A DNA stretch of 32,389 nucleotides from CAYZJB01 sp964602985 (lineage in GTDB: Bacteria; CLD3; SB21), in contig CAZRTJ010000032.1 in NCBI GenBank assembly GCA_964602985.1, positions 1 through 32,389 of the forward strand. Reading direction: 5' to 3'. The notes beneath the pieces were generated by a model. The model did no database searches. It was not told the DNA's origin and saw nothing but the letters and a program-made list of their open reading frames with translations. Each line of letters starts with the position of its first letter. Positions within the stretch are counted from its first letter, which is position 1. The translations under genes were made by a program, and so were the position numbers. Positions 17,788-24,687 of the stretch are shown here, in pieces.

Positions 17788-18825
17788 CTATTGAACGCCG
17801 AGCGCTTTCAGTTGTTCGGCCACGACCGAGGCGGTCAGCGGCATATAGCCGTCCTTGACCACGACTTCCTGACCCTGACGGGACAACGCGAACTTCATGA
17901 ACTCCAGCACCAGCGGATCCAGCGCTTTCTTCGGATCCTTGTTGAGATAGATGTAGAGATACCGGCTTAACGGATATTTCTGATTCATCACGTTATCGTA
18001 GTTTGCGTCGACAAATTCGGAGCCTTCCTTGGCGCTCAAGGAGATGGCCCGGACGTCGGTCGTCGTGTAGCCGATTCCACTGTACCCGATGGCATACCGA
18101 TCGCTGCCGACCGACTGTACGACGGTCGCCGAGCCAGGCTGTTCTTTCACTTCGTCCTTGAAATCGCCTTTATAGAGCGCGTGTTCTTTGAAGAAGCCGT
18201 ATGTGCCGGAGGCAGAATTTCGACCATACAGTCGGATCGGTTTGTCCTTCCACTCACCTTCGAGGCCGAGTTGGCCCCACGTGGTAATTGCCTCTTTGGC
18301 TCCGCCTTTGCGCGTCTTGGAGAAAATCGCGTCCACCTGCTGCAGGGTCAGGCCTTTGAGAGGATTGTCCTTGTGAACGAAGACCGCCAGACCGTCAAAC
18401 GCAGTGGCAATCTCGGTAGGCTTGTAGCCGAATTTCTTTTCGAACTTGTCGATTTCTTCCTTCTTCATGGGACGTGACATTGGACCCAATTGGGCCGTTC
18501 CCTCGATCAGGGCAGGAGGCGCGGTGCTGGAACCCTTGCCTTCGATCTGCACATTCACACTCGGATAGAGTTTCTTGAAATCTTCCGCCCAAAAAGTCAG
18601 AAGATTGTTCATCGTGTCCGATCCGATGCTGTTCAAATTACCGGAGACGCTGCCCGACTTTTCGTATTGCGCAATCCCCTCGTCGACTTTCACGGCGGTG
18701 GAAACGGCCACGGCAGCTGTGATGGTGCTGTCGGCACCGGCTTTGATTTCTTTGCGCCTCTCCCCGCAGCCCAACGCCGCGAGAAAGCCCGCACCCAGCA
18801 TCATAGTCCAAATCACTTGCTTCAT
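17788..18825 (-). CDS. pstS: Phosphate-binding lipoprotein PstS
   Basis: 345-residue periplasmic binding protein. The signal peptide ends in a lipobox-like sequence with C20 (FLAALGC), so it is probably lipid anchored. Phosphate-contact segments are recognisable: GSDTMNNLLTFWAEDF near 68, EGKGSSTAPPALIEGTAQLGPMSRPM around 95-120, and NSASGTYGFFKEHAL around 204-218. First gene of the pst-pho operon, preceded by a noncoding stretch with a Pho box at 18901-18922. The order pstS-pstC-pstA-pstB-phoU-phoB-phoR is intact. Confidence 0.95.
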   Translation of the reverse strand: MKQVIWTMMLGAGFLAALGCGERRKEIKAGADSTITAAVAVSTAVKVDEGIAQYEKSGSVSGNLNSIGSDTMNNLLTFWAEDFKKLYPSVNVQIEGKGSSTAPPALIEGTAQLGPMSRPMKKEEIDKFEKKFGYKPTEIATAFDGLAVFVHKDNPLKGLTLQQVDAIFSKTRKGGAKEAITTWGQLGLEGEWKDKPIRLYGRNSASGTYGFFKEHALYKGDFKDEVKEQPGSATVVQSVGSDRYAIGYSGIGYTTTDVRAISLSAKEGSEFVDANYDNVMNQKYPLSRYLYIYLNKDPKKALDPLVLEFMKFALSRQGQEVVVKDGYMPLTASVVAEQLKALGVQ

Positions 18826-19185
18826 TTCTGAATCACTCCTTTGTTTGACATGGTTCCATACGCCGGAAAATCTACTATCGAATAATTTCTCTGCAATTAT
18901 CTGTATGTTACCTGAATGTTAAGCTAATCCAAATTTTATGCTGTTTTTATTGGATTTGATTATCGCCAGGGTACTAAATCAGAATATTCTGATAATGCTG
19001 AAATTGCGTGCACGTAAGGTCGGATCGGCTGAGTCCCAGTCATGCGCGACAACCAGGATCGTTTTTCGGGGGACGGTCACAACGGGGTTGCTTTCTTCGT
19101 GATTTCAAAAGTATTTTCCGTGTATGCTATTGCCATTGGTGTCTTCCTTCACGGTGACCGTCTACTTTTGCTCCTCTCGCAGAAC
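18826..19185. other. Intergenic stretch between divergent pstS and the 19186 gene
   Basis: About 360 bases, AT-richer than the surrounding genes, expected to carry both divergent promoters. Besides the Pho box on the - strand I see no RNA gene or repeat. An in-frame ATG at 19042 would extend the + strand gene by 48 residues across part of this stretch, but that extension shows no convincing protein signal. Confidence 0.4.
18901..18922 (-). promoter_or_regulatory. Pho box (two 11-base direct repeats) upstream of pstS
   Basis: Read on the - strand, two adjacent 11-mers, TTAACATTCAG and GTAACATACAG, match at 9 of 11 positions. The core is TTAACA-N5-GTAACA, the spacing and sequence type used by PhoB/PhoP regulators. 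They lie 76 to 97 bases upstream of the pstS ATG, oriented toward it; a degenerate third repeat (ATAATTGCAG) may follow immediately. The neighbouring phoB makes this its natural target. A clear -10 box could not be fixed. Confidence 0.68.
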
Positions 19186-19650
19186 ATGGAGATCCTGATC
19201 GGCTTGGCGGTCGTGACCGCTCTGCTTGTCATTTCCGGGCGTTTTCGCAGACATGGAATTCTGGAAAAGACCCGTTTGGATCCAGACGAGACCGAAATTT
19301 TTTCTGAAGACCGCGTCCGGATCGTAGTGACCGCCACGAGCGGGAGGAAAACGCGATTAGTCGGAGGCTTCATCCGGCTGACGAACCGGCGCCTGATGAT
19401 TTGCCAGCGTGGACTCCTGAGCCGATGGCATGTCATCCGCTACACCGCCCATCGCGAGAGGACAGTCCAGTCGGTTTCCTGGTTCCGATCCGGTGTGGTG
19501 AATTTTGCTCTTGAAGCCGTTCGCGTGGAAGCGGACCGGGTCTTCATCGTTCCGATCGACAAAGGATTCTGGAGTGGATACCCCCGATTCATCGAACTGC
19601 ACACAACTCGCGGGGATGACATTTCCAGTCATCTGATGGTCGCGCCATGA
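19186..19650 (+). CDS. Membrane-anchored protein with a probable PH-like domain
   Basis: 154 residues from ATG 19186 (an in-frame ATG at 19042 would give 202). The N-terminus has one hydrophobic helix (about 3-17) followed by a basic patch. The rest is mostly beta strands with the pattern seen in bacterial PH-like or photosystem-assembly-type domains: TRLVGGFIRLTNRRLMICQR, then HVIRYTAHRERTVQSVSW, then RFIELHT. I do not recognise a named family and give the fold only as a guess. It overlaps the HAD phosphatase start by four bases (ATGA), so it heads a three-gene operon with the phosphatase and the TrpF-like protein. Confidence 0.6.
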   Translation: MEILIGLAVVTALLVISGRFRRHGILEKTRLDPDETEIFSEDRVRIVVTATSGRKTRLVGGFIRLTNRRLMICQRGLLSRWHVIRYTAHRERTVQSVSWFRSGVVNFALEAVRVEADRVFIVPIDKGFWSGYPRFIELHTTRGDDISSHLMVAP

Positions 19651-20237
19651 AAACACTTTTCTTTGACCTGGGAAAAGTGCTTGTCGATTTTGACTGGACG
19701 CCGGCCGTAATAAAAATGGCGGAACGATCGAGTGCCGCGTTTGACGAGATTTTGAATCTGGTCACCAGCAGCGATCTCGCCATGCAGTATGAATGCGGTG
19801 GAATTTCGTCGGACCTGTTTTTCACGCAACTACGAGATCTCATTGGATTTCGCGATTCGGCTCGCGATCTGCGTGCGATCTGGGCGAACATCTTTTCCCC
19901 GATGAACGAAAACCTCGATGCCGTGCGACGCTGCAAAGGCCGCTATGACCTCGGCATGATTTCCAACACCAACGAGGCGCACGCGTCATGGATTCGCGAA
20001 CACTTTTCGATTTTTGGGTTGTTCGACCGGATCGTTCTGTCCTATGAAGTGGGTCACGTGAAGCCCGATCCGGCCATGTATGACGTGGCCCGCGACGGAC
20101 GGTCGACCGACCAAGTGTGGTTTATCGACGACATCGCTGGACACGTCGAAGGGGCACGGGCCGCGGGTTGGAGAGCCGCACAGTTGTTGCAGAATCAGTC
20201 TCTGGAAGACGTACTCATTGCGGAAGGATTCTTATGA
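19647..20237 (+). CDS. HAD-family phosphatase (YihX-like)
   Basis: 196-residue haloacid-dehalogenase-type hydrolase. Motif I is FFDLGKVLVDFD with nucleophile D7; the usual second Asp (D9) is a Gly, as in the YihX/alpha-glucose-1-phosphatase group, which it resembles in length and layout. Motif II is ISNTNEAH (S106), motif III HVKPDP (K139), motif IV FIDDIAGHVEGA (D161, D162). A helical cap lies at about 18-85. The likely reaction is hydrolysis of a small phosphate ester, but the substrate cannot be told. It overlaps both neighbours by four bases (ATGA), showing tight coupling with the membrane/PH-like protein and the TrpF-like barrel. Confidence 0.87.
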   Translation: MKTLFFDLGKVLVDFDWTPAVIKMAERSSAAFDEILNLVTSSDLAMQYECGGISSDLFFTQLRDLIGFRDSARDLRAIWANIFSPMNENLDAVRRCKGRYDLGMISNTNEAHASWIREHFSIFGLFDRIVLSYEVGHVKPDPAMYDVARDGRSTDQVWFIDDIAGHVEGARAAGWRAAQLLQNQSLEDVLIAEGFL

Positions 20238-20878
20238 TCCGTGTAAAAGTGTGCTGTATTTCCTCGAAGGAAGAAGCGCGCATCGCTGTCGAATGCGGCG
20301 CGTCGGCTCTGGGGCTGGTGGGACACATGCCGACCGGACCCGGAGTGATTTCAGATGAACAGATTCGCACCATCGCCGCGACCGTGCCTCCTCCCGTCGC
20401 CACGTTTCTCCTCACCAGCGAAACCGATGCCGCGCGCATCGTGGCACACCAGCGCGCCGTGCAAACGTCGGTCATCCAAATCGTCGATGCATTGAAAAGC
20501 GGGTCGTACGCAGATATCCGATCTGCCTTGCCGTCTGTCAAACTCGTGCAGGTCATCCACGTTCTCGGCCCGGAGTCTGTGGACGAAGCGCTCGCGGCCG
20601 CAGACGAAGTCGACGCTCTGCTGCTCGACTCCGGGAATCCGCTCAGGCGGGAACTGGGCGGCACAGGCAGAACGCACGACTGGACCGTGAGTCGCACGAT
20701 CATCGAACAATCGCGAGTTCCGGTATTCCTGGCAGGCGGTCTGACGCCGGTCAACGTGCGAACGGCCATCGACGCGGTGGGCCCTTTTGGAATCGACATC
20801 TGCAGCGGCGTCCGAACCGACGGGAATCTCGATCGCGCGAAATTGATACAACTGATGACGGCGATCCATGGGAGATGA
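20234..20878 (+). CDS. TrpF-like (phosphoribosylanthranilate isomerase family) barrel protein
   Basis: 214 residues with the beta/alpha barrel pattern of phosphoribosylanthranilate isomerase. The start VKVCCISSKEEARIAVECGA parallels the family's KICGIT region and keeps the catalytic cysteine (C7); LLLDSG keeps the catalytic aspartate (D132). Phosphate-binding loops are visible as LAGGLTPVNV (about 167-175) and GIDICSGVRTDG (about 186-197). Departures include CCIS instead of CGIT, QIVD where QLHG is usual, and R instead of E after SGV. No other trp biosynthesis gene is near; instead it follows a HAD phosphatase with a four-base overlap. Either a stand-alone TrpF or a relative that isomerises another phosphorylated compound. 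Start ATG 20234 is set by the overlap. Confidence 0.75.
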   Translation: MIRVKVCCISSKEEARIAVECGASALGLVGHMPTGPGVISDEQIRTIAATVPPPVATFLLTSETDAARIVAHQRAVQTSVIQIVDALKSGSYADIRSALPSVKLVQVIHVLGPESVDEALAAADEVDALLLDSGNPLRRELGGTGRTHDWTVSRTIIEQSRVPVFLAGGLTPVNVRTAIDAVGPFGIDICSGVRTDGNLDRAKLIQLMTAIHGR

Positions 20879-20991
20879 TCTCGGCATTACTGGAGATGCA
20901 ATTATCGTAGCTTTGGTGACGTAACGTCGGGAGGTCCGTCTGGGCCGTATCTCACAGAGTCTGCCGTACGCCAATGCGAAATCGAATTTCT

Positions 20992-21019
20992 TTGACTTCT
21001 GGGGTGACTGACGTACGTT
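20992..21019 (+). promoter_or_regulatory. Possible sigma-70 promoter for the 21059 lipoprotein gene
   Basis: TTGACT at 20992-20997 and TACGTT at 21014-21019 are separated by 16 bases, 40 bases before the start codon. The -35 is good and the -10 is poor, so this is only a candidate. Confidence 0.3.
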
Positions 21020-21058
21020 ACCCGAGGCACAATCCGCAACTAACCGAAAGGAGAGATC

Positions 21059-21667
21059 ATGAGAATTCGATGGTTGCTCGTTGTTCTGCTCACCGCTTGC
21101 GGTCAGAAGCAGGGTTCGATCACGGCTGTGGATTCTGTCGCAACCTCGGGCTTCACTTCAAAAAGAGGTGTTGCGGATAGCCAAATGTCCATAAACAAGA
21201 ACGCCATGGACAAATCGACGAAGCGGCGCTACCAGTTGAATATGCCGTTCGAGAAATATCCAAGCGAGATGTATGATGGCATGCCGGTCCCGCCCAATTT
21301 CGCCAGCAATCCCGGATCCGAACAATTCCGGACTCACTACAAGACAGCCGCGGAGGGCGGTGTCAATTTCGCCGGACAATACACACTCGTAACATGGGGA
21401 TGTGGAAGCGGATGTCAGGTGCTCTCACTGGTCGATAGAGCGAACGGAAACATCCTCAACGTCCCCTTCACCGCCTCCATGGGCGTGGAGTTTCGGAAGG
21501 ACAGCCGTCTGCTGATCGTGAATCCACTAGGTGAATCACAATTGGAACTCTTCTTCGACCCCGAGTTTCCTGAATACGCAAAGCCCGCATTTTACGTTTG
21601 GGAGAATGGGCAATTCTTGCCGTTGCCGGAACTCAACCAGCAGGCGGTCATACAAACTGATCTCTAG
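21059..21667 (+). CDS. Predicted lipoprotein of unknown function
   Basis: 202 residues. A short signal peptide ends in the lipobox LLTAC with C14. The mature protein has a low-complexity linker to about 55 and then a compact domain with SEQFRTHYKTAAEGGVNFAG-type sequence, then YTLVTWGCGSGCQ (paired cysteines), SMGVEFRKDSRLLIVNP, and a beta strand ending LFFDPEFPEYAKPAFYVW. I do not assign it to a named family. The ribosome site AAAGGAGAG precedes ATG 21059. A 3' portion of this gene is present again, degenerate, at 22538-22597, on the other side of the toxin-antitoxin pair. Confidence 0.72.
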   Translation: MRIRWLLVVLLTACGQKQGSITAVDSVATSGFTSKRGVADSQMSINKNAMDKSTKRRYQLNMPFEKYPSEMYDGMPVPPNFASNPGSEQFRTHYKTAAEGGVNFAGQYTLVTWGCGSGCQVLSLVDRANGNILNVPFTASMGVEFRKDSRLLIVNPLGESQLELFFDPEFPEYAKPAFYVWENGQFLPLPELNQQAVIQTDL

Positions 21668-21669
21668 GG

Positions 21670-21849
21670 ACGCCAAGGCTGTTACGGTTGGCATTTGACA
21701 CCCTCGCGTTCGATCTCTTTCAGCATGAGGACGCGGATGAGACCACGGAAGGGTCCGATGAGTTTCCAATAGCGCTTGAACTTCCGGCGGCTCACCGCAT
21801 CGGTCGCCGCCACCCGCGTTTCCGTGCTCAAACGCGTCGTCGCGGAATC
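21670..21849. repeat. Left copy of the 180-bp direct duplication flanking the toxin-antitoxin pair
   Basis: This segment aligns without gaps to 22598-22777 and shares long identical runs, including most of 21757-21845. It begins with the 17-mer ACGCCAAGGCTGTTACG, which is identical in both copies. The two copies are in the same orientation 928 bases apart, with the AbrB/Doc genes between them. Confidence 0.88.
21682..21849 (-). pseudogene. Truncated 3' end of an SRPBCC-like gene
   Basis: On the - strand this segment reads, without a frameshift, the last 55 codons of a protein nearly identical to the C-terminus of the intact SRPBCC-like gene at 22610-23176, ending in its own TAA at 21684-21682. 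Shared stretches include TRLSTETRVAATDAVSRRKF and LMLKEIERE; differences are mostly conservative (for example KLIGPFRGLIRVL versus KLVGPFSGLIRIL). The 5' part is missing, cut at the toxin-antitoxin boundary near 21850. It appears to be a remnant of a diverged allele or paralogue. Confidence 0.82.
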
Positions 21850-21859
21850 GCTTTATCTA

Positions 21860-21888
21860 TTGAACCACAGTAATACAACTGTTATAAT
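21860..21888 (+). promoter_or_regulatory. Sigma-70 promoter of the toxin-antitoxin operon
   Basis: TTGAAC at 21860-21865 and a perfect TATAAT at 21883-21888 are separated by 17 bases, 22 bases before the antitoxin ATG. An imperfect palindrome (ACAACTGTTATAATTG) covers the -10 and could be the antitoxin's operator. It sits just inside the left duplication edge, so it came in with the module. Confidence 0.72.
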
Positions 21889-21910
21889 TGCTCAATCGAA
21901 AGGATTATAC

Positions 21911-22135
21911 ATGCAAAAAACAGCCGTCCGCAAAGTAGGCAATAGCTTGGGCATTACGTTGCCAAAAACCATTGTCGACAACTACCATCTTACAGAGGGC
22001 GACGAGCTCCACTTAATTGAAACCAATGAAGGAATCATTCTCACTCCTTTTGATCCCCAATTTACCGATTGGGCAGCAGCCTATGAACGAACAAATAAAA
22101 AGTATCGTAATACACTTCACAAATTAGCAAAATAG
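21911..22135 (+). CDS. AbrB/MazE-family antitoxin
   Basis: 74-residue SpoVT/AbrB-type swapped-hairpin protein: QKTAVRKVGNSLGITLPKTI is the DNA-binding half and GDELHLIETNEGIILTPFDP the second beta element, followed by an about 25-residue charged tail (DWAAAYERTNKKYRNTLHK) that would wrap the toxin. An AAAGGA site precedes ATG 21911; a longer reading to 21776 would run into the duplicated flank and is rejected. The stop TAG overlaps the toxin's GTG by one base (TAGTG). Base composition is visibly AT-richer than the surrounding chromosome. It should neutralise Doc and repress its own promoter. Confidence 0.9.
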   Translation: MQKTAVRKVGNSLGITLPKTIVDNYHLTEGDELHLIETNEGIILTPFDPQFTDWAAAYERTNKKYRNTLHKLAK

Positions 22136-22530
22136 TGTCTCTGCGTTTCGTACCGCCAGAGATTGTTCCCATGATTCATGCCGACCTCATCAAAAGATAC
22201 GGTGGTGTGCTGGGTATTCGTGATCCAGGTCTTCTTGACTCTGCCCTGGCGCAGCCTCGCATGACCGTAGGAGGCAAGTATGTTCATTCATCAATCTACG
22301 ACAAGGCCGCGGCCTATGGCTACCATCTTTGTAGAAATCATCCCTTTGTAGATGGTAACAAGCGAGTCGCCTTCATTGTCATGGATATGTTCCTGCAAAA
22401 GAACGGCTGGGAACTTATCTCTACCGAGGAAGAAGCCTATTCCATGATGGTAAACCTTGCGGACGGCAGACTCTCAAAAACCCAGCTTGTCAGGTGGGTC
22501 AAAGAACATTCGGTTAAGTTCAATAAGTAA
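22135..22530 (+). CDS. doc: Doc-family (Fic-fold) toxin
   Basis: 131 residues of the death-on-curing family. The Fic-type active motif HPFVDGNKR is at residues 69-77, with VLGIRDPGLLDSALAQP near 25-41 as in Doc proteins. Doc of phage P1 phosphorylates elongation factor Tu and stops translation. The GTG start at 22135 overlaps the antitoxin stop, which ensures coupled translation. An AbrB-type antitoxin instead of Phd is a common alternative pairing. The pair is complete, shows no frameshift and is probably functional. Confidence 0.92.
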   Translation: MSLRFVPPEIVPMIHADLIKRYGGVLGIRDPGLLDSALAQPRMTVGGKYVHSSIYDKAAAYGYHLCRNHPFVDGNKRVAFIVMDMFLQKNGWELISTEEEAYSMMVNLADGRLSKTQLVRWVKEHSVKFNK

Positions 22531-22537
22531 TCCTGCG

Positions 22538-22597
22538 ACCGCCTCCATGGCGTGGAGTTTCGGAAGGACAGCCGCCTGCATCCTTTCCAGGTGAAGC
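22538..22597 (+). pseudogene. Degenerate fragment of the 21059 lipoprotein gene
   Basis: 22538-22579 repeats 21470-21512 of the lipoprotein gene (ACCGCCTCCAT, then the GTGGAGTTTCGGAAGGACAG stretch) with one base deleted. About 157 bases present on the left are replaced by 18 on the right before the shared ACGCCAAGGCTG sequence resumes. It therefore looks like a decayed copy of the lipoprotein 3' end left on the far side of the toxin-antitoxin insertion. Confidence 0.75.
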
Positions 22598-22777
22598 ACG
22601 CCAAGGCTGTTACGTTCTGCCTTTGACGGCCTCGCGTTCGATCTCTTTCAGCATGAGAATGCGAATCAGTCCGCTGAAGGGTCCGACGAGTTTCCAATAG
22701 CGCTTGAACTTCCTGCGGCTCACCGCATCGGTCGCCGCCACCCGCGTTTCCGTGCTCAAACGCGTCGTCGCGGGATC
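22598..22777. repeat. Right copy of the 180-bp direct duplication
   Basis: Partner of 21670-21849, gap-free over 180 bases. This copy is the native 3' end of the intact SRPBCC-like gene (stop at 22612-22610) plus 12 bases downstream of it. Confidence 0.88.
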
Positions 22778-23176
22778 CACTTCTTCCAGACGGAAATTCC
22801 ACGCGGCTTTGCAATACCCTGCTTCCGCGAACTCACGAAATTGCACCGGATCAAATTTCGTGAAGATATTTCCCGATAGCTTCCAGAATTGTCCCACGAC
22901 GCCAAGAACAATCTCCCGTTGCGGGTCGTCGTACAGAATAAAGAATCCGCCTTCGGAAAGATCGCGCAGTCTGACCCCGTCGTAATTTCGTTTCGACGTA
23001 CGGCGTCGGAACAAGACCGGAAGTGAGCGCAATCGCATCAACGCCCGGACAACCCAGGATCGTCCAAACGCGCCTTCTTTCAGAACCCGATACACGTCTC
23101 TGATGGGCGCCTGGATCGTTCGTTCATAGTGAGCCGCAATATCAAAGTCGGATAAAAAGAGTTCGATCCTGTTCAA
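22610..23176 (-). CDS. SRPBCC-like lipid/ligand-binding domain protein
   Basis: 188 residues with the helix-grip pattern: an N-terminal strand HYERTIQAPIRDVYRVLKEG, a central strand pair GFFILYDDPQREIVLGVVGQ, FRLEEVDPATTRLSTETRV, and a long C-terminal helix (KRYWKLVGPFSGLIRILMLK). I chose a TTG start at 23176: it overlaps the stop of the dioxygenase gene (TTGA) and follows a GAAGGA ribosome site, whereas the only ATG (23275) would lie about 100 bases inside that gene. Such domains bind hydrophobic ligands or act as cyclases/hydrolases; the ligand is unknown. Coupling to 3-hydroxyanthranilate dioxygenase suggests a link to tryptophan catabolism, which is inference. Its 3' end is duplicated at 21682-21849. 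Confidence 0.75.
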   Translation of the reverse strand: MNRIELFLSDFDIAAHYERTIQAPIRDVYRVLKEGAFGRSWVVRALMRLRSLPVLFRRRTSKRNYDGVRLRDLSEGGFFILYDDPQREIVLGVVGQFWKLSGNIFTKFDPVQFREFAEAGYCKAAWNFRLEEVDPATTRLSTETRVAATDAVSRRKFKRYWKLVGPFSGLIRILMLKEIEREAVKGRT

Positions 23177-23751
23177 CGCTTCCTTCTGCGTACGGATTTT
23201 TTCCGAGTCGGCACTCTTTTCCTGGAAGCCGTTCGCAATACCGGTCGCGCCATGACAGCACCGCATTGCCCGCACGTACAGTGTTCCGGGTTGCCGTAGA
23301 ATCGATCGAATACCTGCGGCAGTTGACTCACGATATCGGTGAGCGGGATGTACTCTTCATACATCTTGGTGTGACACTTTTCGCAGTACCACAGAAATCC
23401 GTCCAGTTCGTTTTCGTTTCGCCTGCGTTCGATCACCAGACCGATCGTATGGGCCGGCCGCTGGGGAGAATGCGGCGTGCGCGGAGGCAACAGGAAGATC
23501 TCGCCCTGACGGATCTTCACATTCACCGGCTTGCCCTCCTGAATCGTTTTGAGAACGATGTTTCCCTTGAGTTGATAGAAGAACTCCTCGCCCTCGTTGT
23601 AATGATAGTCCTTGCGCGCGTTGGGTCCGCCGACGACCATGATGATGAACTCCGTATCTTCCCACACCACCTGATTGCCGACGGGCGGTTTGAGAAGGTG
23701 GCGATGGTCTCGTATCCATTTTTGAAAGTTGATTGCAGTGTGCGCGGCCAT
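23173..23751 (-). CDS. 3-hydroxyanthranilate 3,4-dioxygenase
   Basis: Cupin dioxygenase that opens the ring of 3-hydroxyanthranilate with O2 to give ACMS. 192 residues. The iron ligands are H50, E56 and H94; R46 and R98 are in the substrate-binding positions. A C-terminal rubredoxin-like metal site is present (CEKC at 123-126 and CTCGQC near 158-163), as in bacterial and fungal enzymes. Beyond it the protein carries an extra strongly basic tail (RKRVPTRKKSVRRRKR) of about 20 residues. AGGAGG precedes ATG 23751 by five bases, nine bases after the phosphatase gene. It supplies the step between kynureninase and ACMSD, both encoded 20 kb away. Confidence 0.95.
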   Translation of the reverse strand: MAAHTAINFQKWIRDHRHLLKPPVGNQVVWEDTEFIIMVVGGPNARKDYHYNEGEEFFYQLKGNIVLKTIQEGKPVNVKIRQGEIFLLPPRTPHSPQRPAHTIGLVIERRRNENELDGFLWYCEKCHTKMYEEYIPLTDIVSQLPQVFDRFYGNPEHCTCGQCGAVMARPVLRTASRKRVPTRKKSVRRRKR

Positions 23752-23760
23752 GTGAACCTC

Positions 23761-24687
23761 CTACTTCATGGATTTGAAAACTTCTGTCATCACAACGCCG
23801 GATGAACCGGGAATGAATACACCCATCAAATCGGCGGCGCTCGCCGATACGTCCGTAAGCTGATACCGGGATATGACCAGCCCTCGCCGCACATCCGGGC
23901 CCAGCACGAGACAGGCAATCTTCCTGCACCCCGCACACGTGTCACCATGACTGACAAATCCGACCGACACCGAATCCAAATGGCGTCCATGATCGTGTGT
24001 AATAAACAACGTCGTCCTGTCCGTGTAGAACGGATCCGACTGCAGGAAATTCCAAAACACAAACGCCAGGCTGTCCGTCCGACGAATCTGGTTCAGATAC
24101 CCTGACCAGTTCGCCGCGTGGGCCGTGACGTCCGGCTCTTTGAAATGAAGAAGCATGAGCCGCGGGTGATATGCGGTCAGAATCTCCATCGCCCGCGCCA
24201 ACGTCGCAGAATCGTCGCGCGAACCGGAGCCCAGGCCGGACAAACCGCAATCCGTGCGTGGTCTGTATTGATCGCGCCACGTGGTATCCTGGCAGTTCGA
24301 CAACACTTCCAACTTGTCCTTGCTCGTCACGATCCACGTTTGCGTGGAATCCGCTCCCGACTGCTCACGCCAGATTTGAAACACACTCGGATGTTGCGGC
24401 AATTCCTGACCGCTGTTGTTGATCGTCTGGTACATGCCCGTCGTCAGAGCCGTATGGCCCGCCGTGGTCTCGGTAACTCCGTCATTGTGGAAATTGACAA
24501 GCAAGGCTCCCTTCGGTGCAAGATCCCCGGACAACCGTGGGATCAACTTCGACAAGGAATCTCCCCAGGTTTCCGAAAACCGCGACCCATCGATCGTCAG
24601 CAGGATAACGCTCTGCGTCCGCTGCTGGTTTGAGTCGCCGCAATGACCGGCAATTAGAATGGCAGGGAGAATGACAGTTGCGCGCAT
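23761..24687 (-). CDS. Exported alkaline-phosphatase-superfamily hydrolase
   Basis: 308 residues from ATG 24687 (an ATG five codons upstream is possible). A hydrophobic N-terminus suggests export; the first cysteine is preceded by His, so a lipoprotein cleavage site is not convincing. Metal ligands of the alkaline phosphatase/sulfatase/phosphodiesterase superfamily are visible: D33 in LLTIDGSR, a Thr nucleophile at about 74 in VTETTAGHTALTTG, D186 and H190 in FKEPDVTAH, D232 and H233 in ITHDHGRH, and H247 in SHGD. It probably hydrolyses a phosphate mono- or diester, or a sulfate ester; the substrate is unknown. It is the first gene of an operon with the dioxygenase and SRPBCC-like genes, an unexpected partnership. 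Confidence 0.82.
   Translation of the reverse strand: MRATVILPAILIAGHCGDSNQQRTQSVILLTIDGSRFSETWGDSLSKLIPRLSGDLAPKGALLVNFHNDGVTETTAGHTALTTGMYQTINNSGQELPQHPSVFQIWREQSGADSTQTWIVTSKDKLEVLSNCQDTTWRDQYRPRTDCGLSGLGSGSRDDSATLARAMEILTAYHPRLMLLHFKEPDVTAHAANWSGYLNQIRRTDSLAFVFWNFLQSDPFYTDRTTLFITHDHGRHLDSVSVGFVSHGDTCAGCRKIACLVLGPDVRRGLVISRYQLTDVSASAADLMGVFIPGSSGVVMTEVFKSMK

Noticed and set aside
20879..21058. Inverted repeat around GTAACGT and ACGTTAC before the lipoprotein gene
   Set aside because: The arms are only seven bases, far apart, and embedded in imperfect sequence; not distinguishable from chance by eye.
23177..23275. ATG 23275 as start of the SRPBCC-like gene
   Set aside because: It would lie about 100 bases inside the dioxygenase gene, and the added residues are only that gene's basic tail region read in another frame.
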